NCBI GenBank assembly: GCA_009746045.1
Contig: RPFO01000103.1
Coordinates: 482,070 to 512,069 of the forward strand
From: Mesostigma viride
Taxonomy: Eukaryota; Streptophyta; Mesostigmatophyceae; Mesostigmatales; Mesostigmataceae
Length of the DNA: 30,000 nucleotides
Reading direction: 5' to 3'
Under the pieces are notes generated by a model, which was not told the DNA's origin, ran no database searches, and worked only from the letters and a program-made list of their open reading frames with translations. Below are positions 28,501 to 30,000 of the stretch, in pieces. Position 1 is the stretch's first letter. The number at the start of each line of letters is the position of its first letter. The translations under genes were made by a program, and so were the position numbers.

Positions 28501-30000
28501 TAACGAAGTGCCGTCATCATCACGTCCATATAATCAATTAGGACGTTTTCATCAATTAGGCAACCATGTGGTTATTCGTTCCTTCTGTGTTGACCTTGGA
28601 TTTTAAGGAACCCGTAAACGATGACCTTGGTGGGCGCAGGTGCAGTAGGGAATGGTGCTCACAATGTGCTCGCAGAGGTGCCTCTATTAAATCATCTCCA
28701 TCACCCCTGCTATGATTGGTACCACGACGCAGTCACGTGCATTTAATTGATGATGACATTTGTTATGTGGCAGTGGGCCAAGGACTGCTACATGATCGAG
28801 ATGCCAGCACCCACTCCTGTATAATGTCATTATTAACGCACCTATCATTTCATTCAACTGCCTATTGTCGCCGTTGTGCATGCAGGTCACCTACGTGACC
28901 GTGGGCAAGGATCGCTACCTGATCGAGGTGCCGGATGAAAGGTGCAGCCGCGTGCCGGGCAACTGGCAGCAGTGCGGCCAAAAGAAGGTGAGGAAGACGG
29001 GAGGTGGACAGACCGACGTGAGAAGGGAGGACAAAAGCAGGGGAGGAGAAGGGAAGGTGGACAGAATCATGGGAGCACGTGAGGAGGTGAGGGGAATGGA
29101 CAGGGGAATGGACAGGGGAATGGACAGGGGAATGGACAGGGGAATGGACGATGGGACGGAACCCACCAGATGTGGGTAAGCAGGCCAGAAGAAGGGGAGG
29201 GGGGCAGGAGGGGAGGGAAGGGGAGGAGTTGAATCAGTTGAGGGAAAGACAGGCAACCTGTTTTAGCGAAGAGGCTGTACGAAGCTACCGCCGCATGCGC
29301 ACTCTTTTTTTCGCCCTCTTGGTCGCAGAGCTACTGCCGCTTCCGCACCCTGTTTGGTGCGGGCAAGCTGTCGGGCCTAACCCCCACTTTCCCGGTTGCC
29401 ATCTGTCGCGATATAACATCTTACATTCTATCCACCCACCCACCCACCCACCCACCCACCCGCCCGCCCGCCCGCCCGCCCACCTGCCCGCCCGCCCGCC
29501 CACCCACCCACCACCTTATGCTGGCCCACGGCACTGCGCACAGAACTACCGCCGGTTCCGCGCTCCTTTTGTGGCCGAGCAGCTGTCAGCGCTAGCGGAC
29601 GCCGAGGAGGCGCGCGAGGGCTGCCTCAAGGGCATCTTCAACGCGCTCGTGCGGCGCTTCGTGGAGGACTACGCAGGGTGGTCTGCGCTCGTGCGCTGCG
29701 TGGCTGGTGAGCAAGGGGTTTGGGGGGGCTCCAAGAGCAGGGGGTTGGGCGCCTTTGGGATGCTGTAGGGCCTTTGGGATGCTGTAGGGCTGTACTATTG
29801 AAGGGGTTTGGCCCCACGTCAACTGCTGCATGCTCTCTGCTCTCGTGCGCGTGGCATTTAGCATCGTTGAATTCAAACGCTTTCAACAAACACTCGCTCC
29901 CCCCTTCTTCTGACCTGTAGCTCTGAATTGCGCTAGTATTTTTTTACCTGGATTGCTTTGTAGAACCCTCCCGACAACAGCATCCATTAGTCACGCCTTC
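12206..30000 (+). CDS. MSH6: DNA mismatch repair protein MSH6, 15 exons visible, 3' end outside window
   Basis: MSH6 pairs with MSH2 (MutSalpha) to bind base mismatches and small loops in the nucleus. Exons: 12206-13558, about 15158-15389, 16436-16538, 16939-16992, 17898-17972, 19597-19665, 20069-20155, 20748-21255, 22107-22358, 23672-23976, 24919-25010, 26563-26750, 27328-27539, 28886-28987, 29544-29706. All introns are GT-AG with matching phases. Residues 13-20 are a PCNA-binding PIP box (Q-R-S-I-K-S-F-F). Residues 95-145 are a Tudor domain as in plant MSH6. The mismatch motif G-K-F-Y-E is in exon 5. The connector (exon 8) and lever/clamp parts (exons 9-15) follow. The ATPase domain should lie beyond 30000. 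The ATG at 12206 has a good context (GCGAAGATGGCG); the same frame opens further upstream only with GTG. A G10 run at 12965-12974 shifts the frame. Confidence 0.93.
12965..12974 (+). repeat. MSH6: G10 mononucleotide run in MSH6 exon 1 with frame change
   Basis: Ten G in a row follow TCCC. Upstream coding uses the frame of 12206, and downstream coding uses the frame shifted by one. Both sides show acidic MSH6 linker sequence, so the change is at or very near this run. Confidence 0.8.
13890..13975 (+). repeat. 12-bp minisatellite CCCTTTAGATAG, left block
   Basis: About seven degenerate units (CCCTTTAGATAG / CCCTTTAAATAG). The same array resumes in the same direction at 14605, after the inverted-repeat element. 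Confidence 0.8.
13981..14603. mobile_element. 623-bp element with 20-bp perfect terminal inverted repeats
   Basis: AGGTGGACCGTAGGTAACCT at 13981-14000 is the exact reverse complement of 14584-14603. The flanking 12-bp minisatellite runs in the same direction on both sides, so the array looks split by an insertion and not by an inversion. There is no open frame for a transposase; a non-autonomous DNA transposon (MITE-like) is the simplest reading. The flanks TTTG and TAAT do not give a clean target duplication. Confidence 0.55.
14605..14712 (+). repeat. 12-bp minisatellite CCCTTTAGATAG, right block
   Basis: About nine units of CCCTTTAGATAG and variants, same orientation as 13890-13975. Confidence 0.8.
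15158..15389 (+). CDS. MSH6: MSH6 exon 2
   Basis: It encodes a Gly/Ser/Pro-rich linker, then E-D-R-F-A-T-R-F-S-D-P-K-Y-F-F-Y-T-R, aligning with the plant MSH6 segment before R-D-A-K-R. The frame is open from about 15107. The start at 15158 is chosen because it fits phase 1 of exon 1 and follows a pyrimidine tract. The donor CCAG|GTCGGT is phase 2. Confidence 0.75.
15535..15905 (+). repeat. Decayed copies of the exon 2 3' end with donor
   Basis: TTCAGCGACCCAAA...CACCAGGTGGGTGG at 15537-15580 and GACGTACCCAAAGTACTA...CACCAGGTGGGTGG at 15748-15790 repeat the end of exon 2 (15359-15395). Short CTACACCAGGTGGGTGG units follow at about 15798-15905. A fragment of the SINE-like repeat (15685-15709) lies between. 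Confidence 0.85.
15937..15973. repeat. Perfect inverted repeat, 14-bp arms
   Basis: GGTAGTATCCTGTA (15937-15950) pairs with 15960-15973 across a 9-base loop. It is in MSH6 intron 2. Confidence 0.9.
16001..16039. repeat. Perfect inverted repeat, 17-bp arms
   Basis: AATCATTATGTATTTAC (16001-16017) pairs with 16023-16039 across a 5-base loop, only 28 bp after the previous hairpin. Confidence 0.9.
16230..16376 (+). repeat. (CCA)49 trinucleotide repeat
   Basis: 49 uninterrupted CCA/CAC units in intron 2, 60 bp before the exon 3 acceptor. The pyrimidine-rich stretch between supplies the acceptor tract. The poly-His and poly-Trp open frames it creates are not genes. Confidence 0.95.
16436..16538 (+). 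CDS. MSH6: MSH6 exon 3
   Basis: It encodes N-V-R-D-A-Q-K-R-A-P-G-D-E-G-Y-D-P-R-T-L-Y and V-P-P-A-F-L-K-E-L-S-P-G-Q, the conserved Y-D-P-R-T-L-Y block of MSH6. Acceptor CCCGCAG|G, donor CCAG|GTGCGT, phases 2 to 0. A short echo of its donor side (GGCAAGGTGCGCGTGGT) is at about 16561-16577. Confidence 0.93.
16939..16992 (+). CDS. MSH6: MSH6 exon 4
   Basis: 18 codons, R-Q-W-W-D-F-K-A-K-Y-F-D-H-V-F-L-F-K, the start of MutS domain I. Acceptor GTGCAG|CGG, donor CAAG|GTGGGT, phase 0 on both sides. Confidence 0.93.
17007..17220 (+). repeat. Four decayed tandem copies of exon 4 and its donor
   Basis: Units of about 50-56 bp begin near 17007, 17063, 17111 and 17161. Each resembles GACTTCAAGGCCAAGTACTT then TGACCACGTGTTCCTATTCA of exon 4, followed by a GTGGG-like donor. 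The first two share a TAG where exon 4 has TAC, so one arose from the other. The fourth keeps TAC and reads K-A-N-Y-F-D-H-K-F-L. Confidence 0.88.
17388..17407 (+). repeat. G20 run
   Basis: Twenty G in MSH6 intron 4, followed by (TG)n; possible G-quadruplex or assembly-sensitive tract. Confidence 0.85.
17515..17775 (+). repeat. 23-bp minisatellite in intron 4
   Basis: About eleven units of CTCTGTGCCCTAATTGCGTT plus ACC or CCC, with small length variants. It ends close to an exon-5-like acceptor echo (CTTCTATCTGGTCGGCACGT, 17780-17799). Confidence 0.9.
17898..17972 (+). CDS. MSH6: MSH6 exon 5, mismatch-recognition motif
   Basis: 25 codons, V-G-K-F-Y-E-M-Y-E-M-D-A-I-V-G-G-R-E-L. F-Y-E is the Phe-x-Glu motif that stacks on the mismatched base in MutS and MSH6, and it is intact. 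Acceptor TACCAG|GTC, donor GAAG|GTGTGG, phase 0. Confidence 0.94.
18038..18302 (+). repeat. 24-bp minisatellite, 11 units
   Basis: AAACTCTGGTACAGTACAGC plus ATGC; units alternate between ACAGC and ATATC variants. Being a multiple of three, it gives open frames on both strands that are not genes. Confidence 0.95.
18313..18510 (+). repeat. Two decayed copies of the exon 5 3' end
   Basis: GAGTCTGTCGCTCGCTGTTC then ACGAAGGTGGG (18313-18343), and GAGCTGTCGCTCGAGTTTGG then GAAGG (18484-18508), repeat exon 5's GAGCTGTCGCTCGAGTTCAT then GAAGGTG. The second abuts the 72-bp minisatellite. Confidence 0.85.
18511..19034 (+). repeat. 72-bp minisatellite, seven units plus a partial
   Basis: Starts of GCTTCGCAAGGCAACCCC recur at exactly 72-bp spacing from 18511 to 19015. 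Units differ at very few bases, so the array is young or homogenised. It gives a 218-codon repetitive frame on the minus strand that is not a gene. Confidence 0.95.
19385..19594 (+). repeat. 23-bp minisatellite reaching the exon 6 acceptor
   Basis: About nine units of CTTCTGGCGTCCGTAATCCT plus CTG. The last unit (CTTCTGGCGTCCCCAG) ends in the exon 6 acceptor itself, so the array probably grew from the intron end. Confidence 0.9.
19597..19665 (+). CDS. MSH6: MSH6 exon 6
   Basis: 23 codons with the conserved G-D-Q-P-H-C-G-F-P-E-K-N-Y motif of domain I. Acceptor CCCCAG|GGC, donor CAAG|GTACAG, phase 0. Confidence 0.94.
19784..19810 (+). repeat. Decayed copy of the exon 6 3' end
   Basis: AGAATGCCGCGACCCCGGCA then CGCAAGG matches exon 6 AGAACGCCGAGATCCTCGCG then CGCAAGG at 21 of 27 positions. 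Confidence 0.65.
20069..20155 (+). CDS. MSH6: MSH6 exon 7
   Basis: 29 codons, G-Y-R-V-L-V-V-E-Q-T-E-T-P-Q-Q-L-E through G-S-K-D-K, the V-V-E-Q-T-E-T-P block that ends domain I. Acceptor CTCGCAG|GGG, donor CAAG|GTGATT, phase 0. Confidence 0.94.
20274..20291 (+). repeat. G18 run
   Basis: Eighteen G in intron 7, preceded by other G runs. Confidence 0.85.
20416..20503 (+). mobile_element. 88-bp LINE-A 3' end inserted in MSH6 intron 7
   Basis: Only the terminal hairpin block (TGCTCCGTGG through CACGAGAC) and an (TTAA)-type tail are present. Sequence starting AAGACACAG lies immediately before (20395-20415) and after (20504-20523). The two 20-21 base flanks agree at about 15 positions, a likely aged target-site duplication. 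This is extreme 5' truncation of a LINE, or a tiny SINE using the same 3' end. Confidence 0.7.
20423..20443 (+). other. LINE-A 3'-terminal hairpin, intronic copy with covariation
   Basis: Stem TCCCC(or CCCCC)-CAAC-GGGGA. Compared with CTCCC-CAAC-GGGAG in the other two copies, one C-G pair has become T-A and the next T-A pair has become C-G. The loop and the GTG/CAC extension with a bulged purine are kept. Confidence 0.65.
20748..21255 (+). CDS. MSH6: MSH6 exon 8, connector domain
   Basis: 169 codons. V-V-R-R-E-V-V-A-A-L-T-K-G-T-L closes domain I. A Ser/Pro-rich insert follows, then V-I-G-V-C-F-V-D-T-G-T-S-R-F and V-E-V-V-R-P-R-G of MutS domain II. It ends Y-F-T-L-P-S-G, phase 1. Acceptor ACCGCAG|GTC, donor GGCG|GTGCGT. 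An echo of A-K-G-G-Y-F (GCCAAGGGGGATTTTTCTC) follows at 21353. Confidence 0.93.
21411..21903 (+). repeat. 56-bp minisatellite, nine units in intron 8
   Basis: GTAGCTCCTCTAAACCTATC recurs at 56-bp spacing from 21411 to 21859, each unit with CTAGATAGATCCCCTGTCTG. Units are nearly identical. Confidence 0.95.
21935..22050 (+). repeat. Duplicate of the intron 8/exon 9 junction
   Basis: CCCTCGCCTTTGCTTC...CCGCAG|GGGAATCTGCTGAGAACAAT then GACGACGATGG parallels the true acceptor at 22066-22150 (CCGCAG|GTGAAGCCGCTGATAA then TTCTGACGACGGCGG). The copy keeps an open, phase-compatible frame (E-S-A-E-N-N-D-D-D-G-N-D-K-E-A) but has no good donor. Confidence 0.85.
22107..22358 (+). CDS. MSH6: MSH6 exon 9, start of lever domain
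   Basis: An acidic E-A-A-D-N-S-D-D-G-G lead is followed by W-P-K-N-L-R-T-I-L and L-G-G-C-V-C-Y-L-R-R-A-L-L-D-K-E-L-L, matching the MSH6 Y-L-R-K...L-D block. Phase 1 at both ends. Acceptor ACCGCAG|GT, donor GCGG|GTGAGA. Confidence 0.9.
22880..23055 (+). repeat. 14-bp minisatellite in intron 9
   Basis: About a dozen units of CTATCACAAGTAGG with variants. Elsewhere in the intron, GGATTAGGAAAATGTT occurs twice (about 22427 and 23546) and ACTTCTGCAACCTGGACCTC twice (about 23485 and 23581). Confidence 0.85.
23672..23976 (+). CDS. MSH6: MSH6 exon 10, MutS lever (domain III) core
   Basis: After a Ser/Pro-rich lead it reads F-L-E-L-D-G-S-A-L-E-N-L-E-V-L-E-N, then T-P-F-G-R-R-L-L-R-S-W-L-S-R-P-L and R-Q-D-A-V-A-D-L, the hallmark of MutS domain III. 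Acceptor TACCAG|GC (phase 1), donor CAAG|GTAAAT (phase 0). Confidence 0.94.
24172..24300 (+). repeat. Two weak decayed copies of the exon 10 3' end
   Basis: CAGGCGGGATCATGTCACCG then ACCTCA (24172-24199) and CAGGCAGGATGTGGTCGCTG then ACCCTGAC (24270-24298) resemble exon 10's GCGAGACAGGACGCGGTGGC then GGACCTCAAG. Confidence 0.5.
24545..24830 (+). repeat. 36-bp minisatellite in intron 10
   Basis: About seven units of CTCTCCCATGCTTATTCTGC plus CAGATGTTAGACTAAC. It is preceded by G/A-rich sequence at 24295-24440. Confidence 0.93.
24919..25010 (+). CDS. MSH6: MSH6 exon 11
   Basis: G-V-A-Q-D-A-L-Q-E-S-R-K-H-L-S-R-V-V-D-V-E-R-M-L then S-R-L-H-A-N, the domain III segment with the D-x-E-R motif. Acceptor TGCCAG|GGT, donor ACTG|GTGAGG, phase 2. 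Confidence 0.92.
25195..25540 (+). repeat. Two decayed copies of the exon 11 3' end around a minisatellite
   Basis: GTGGAGCGAATGTCGTCACG then GCTGCAGGCTGACTGGTGAGG (25195-25235), and TTGTCGCAGCTGCACGCCGA then CTGGAGTAGG (25511-25540), repeat the end of exon 11. Between them a 48-bp unit (GGGTGCAGTGCCATTCCAAC and on) recurs at 25282, 25330, 25378, 25426 and 25474. Confidence 0.9.
25835..26010 (+). repeat. 24-25-bp minisatellite in intron 11
   Basis: About seven units of CTTCCCATGCCACCATCTCG plus CCCG. Confidence 0.92.
26025..26165 (+). repeat. Decayed copy of the exon 12 5' half with acceptor
   Basis: TCTGCCAGCTCATCCGGCAA then CGGCTCCAG (26025-26053), and further on CACAACGCCTCGTTGGCCAC, parallel the exon 12 start GCCAGCTCATCCGGCGGTGG then CTCAGG, and CGCAACGCCTCATCGGTCGT. 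About 70 bp of unrelated sequence separates the two parts. Confidence 0.75.
26206..26432 (+). repeat. Repeat B, continuous copy in MSH6 intron 11
   Basis: Colinear with 2588-2694 + 5305-5377 + 5609-5665: TTGTATAGCC, CTTCCTCCCT, GTGCAGGTGC, GAGCAGGGG, TATTAAAAGCCATATA, CCCCTTCTCAGGGATA, CTCCCAACGGAGTTATGTTC. It gives the pre-insertion state of the other copy. Confidence 0.8.
26563..26750 (+). CDS. MSH6: MSH6 exon 12
   Basis: A Gly/Ser-rich start, then V-V-L-Y-E-D-A-S-R-K-R-L-T-E-F and L-Q-G-C-R-A-L-L-A-A-L, matching MSH6 domain III. Acceptor CGCCAG|C, donor CCAG|GTATAA, phase 1. Confidence 0.92.
26798..26856 (+). repeat. Decayed copy of the exon 12 3' end with donor
   Basis: GAGCTGACGTCAGAGGTGTC then ACGGAACATCAACACGCCAG|GTACGCC repeats exon 12's GAGCTGACGTCGGAGATGCT then CCGGGACATCATCACGCCAG|GTATAAG. 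Confidence 0.93.
26995..27276 (+). repeat. Three decayed copies of the exon 13 5' end with acceptor
   Basis: CCTGGCCACCACTGCCCCTC (26996), CCAGGCTGCGGCCGCGCGCC then TCGACCC (27150), and CCCAGGCGCCTGCTGCCCCT then CGACCC (27249) echo CCCAGGCCGCCGCTGCCCCT then CGACCC at the real junction (27324). The preceding pyrimidine-rich TTTGCCTATTT is also shared. Confidence 0.88.
27328..27539 (+). CDS. MSH6: MSH6 exon 13
   Basis: L-Q-H-F-Q-D-G-F-D-W-A-E-A-V-K-E-G-R-I-I-P, then G-M-D-E-D-F-D-A-A, the MSH6 F-x-D-x-F-D-W...G-x-I-x-P-x-x-G-x-D block, then a helical segment entering the clamp. Acceptor TCCCAG|GC (phase 1), donor CGAG|GTGGGC (phase 0). Confidence 0.94.
27551..27905 (+). repeat. Degenerate purine-rich tandem repeat in intron 13
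   Basis: About five units of 60-80 bp, each with ACCAAAAAC, CTTA(A)TAAAG and AAGGAAGCTGAAGAAAG-like parts. Strong A/G bias on the plus strand. Confidence 0.7.
28411..28570 (+). repeat. 80-bp direct repeat, two units
   Basis: CTGCCTTGTCTAACGAAGTG starts at 28411 and 28491. Both units end in GGCAACCATGTG. Confidence 0.93.
28728..28741 (+). repeat. GACGCAGTCACGTG retroelement-end signature in intron 13
   Basis: The same 14-mer precedes (TTAA)n at 5879 and, inverted, ends the run near 6028. Here a degenerate ATTTAATTGATGATG follows. Confidence 0.5.
28754..28810 (+). repeat. Decayed copy of exon 14
   Basis: GTGGCAGTGGGCCAAGGACT then GCTACATGATCGAGATGCC (28767-28805) echoes exon 14 GTGACCGTGGGCAAGGATCG then CTACCTGATCGAGGTGCC, with one extra C that breaks the frame. 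Confidence 0.9.
28886..28987 (+). CDS. MSH6: MSH6 exon 14, clamp region
   Basis: 34 codons, V-T-Y-V-T-V-G-K-D-R-Y-L-I-E-V-P, then V-P-G-N-W, the MSH6 V-G-K-x-x-Y-L-x-E-V-P motif. Acceptor ATGCAG|GTC, donor GAAG|GTGAGG, phase 0. Confidence 0.94.
29092..29149 (+). repeat. 12-bp minisatellite GGGGAATGGACA
   Basis: Five near-identical units in intron 14. Confidence 0.93.
29280..29378 (+). repeat. Two decayed copies of the exon 15 5' end
   Basis: GAAGCTACCGCCGCATGCGC (29280) and GCAGAGCTACTGCCGCTTCC then GCACCCTGTTTGGTGCGGGC (29328-29367) echo ACAG|AACTACCGCCGGTTCC then GCGCTCCTTTTGTGGCC. The second keeps its AG acceptor and reads S-Y-C-R-F-R-T-L-F-G-A-G-K-L-S. Confidence 0.88.
29433..29512 (+). 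repeat. (CCCA)n/(CCCG)n microsatellite
   Basis: Tetranucleotide array with blocks of CCCA and CCCG units in intron 14, 30 bp before the exon 15 acceptor. Confidence 0.93.
29544..29706 (+). CDS. MSH6: MSH6 exon 15
   Basis: N-Y-R-R-F-R-A-P-F-V-A-E-Q-L through A-L-V-R-R-F-V-E-D-Y-A-G-W, matching the MSH6 clamp-to-lever return. Acceptor CACAG|AAC, donor GCTG|GTGAGC, phase 1. A short echo of its end (TCTGCTCTCGTGCGCGTGGC) follows at 29837. The coding region continues beyond the window. Confidence 0.93.

Overview
This is eukaryotic nuclear DNA. It is GC-rich, its one large gene is cut by many GT-AG introns full of minisatellites, and its mobile elements are non-LTR retrotransposons (LINEs) and SINE-like repeats with (TTAA)n tails. 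The large gene is a MutS homologue of the MSH6 type with a plant-style N-terminal Tudor domain. That points to a green alga or related photosynthetic protist, but the species cannot be named from the sequence.

Layout. Positions 1-6.8 kb are a nest of decayed retroelements. Three copies of one LINE family (LINE-A, RTE-like reverse transcriptase) lie at 21-1325 (+, core deleted), 2695-5304 (-, the fullest copy, flanked by an 11-bp target-site duplication) and 5928-6788 (-, flanked by an 8-bp duplication and itself split by a tRNA-like SINE). A fragment of a related LINE lies at 1363-1895. A 230-bp SINE-like unit occurs at 1896-2131 and 5378-5608. Another dispersed repeat (repeat B) is split by two of these insertions and has a continuous copy at 26206-26432. 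From 6.8 to 9.2 kb I see no supportable gene.

At 9244-10470 (-) is an intronless F-box-like/leucine-rich-repeat gene. It is divergent from MSH6 (12206 to beyond 30000, +), and 1.7 kb separate their start codons. Fifteen MSH6 exons can be placed. They encode the PIP box, Tudor domain, acidic linker, mismatch-binding domain with the Phe-x-Glu motif, connector, and most of the lever/clamp. The ATPase domain lies past the right edge. Exon phases agree at every junction, except for a one-frame shift at a run of ten G in exon 1.

The most unusual feature is inside the MSH6 introns. Nearly every one carries one or more decayed copies of the neighbouring exon's edge together with its splice site. Examples are the 3' ends of exons 2, 4, 5, 7, 11 and 12 repeated downstream, and the 5' ends of exons 9, 12, 13, 14 and 15 repeated upstream. 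The introns seem to have grown by repeated short duplications across exon-intron junctions, with minisatellites, a terminal-inverted-repeat element and an 88-bp LINE end added on top. A second notable signal is a 3'-terminal hairpin shared by the LINE-A copies, in which the intronic copy has two compensatory base-pair changes.
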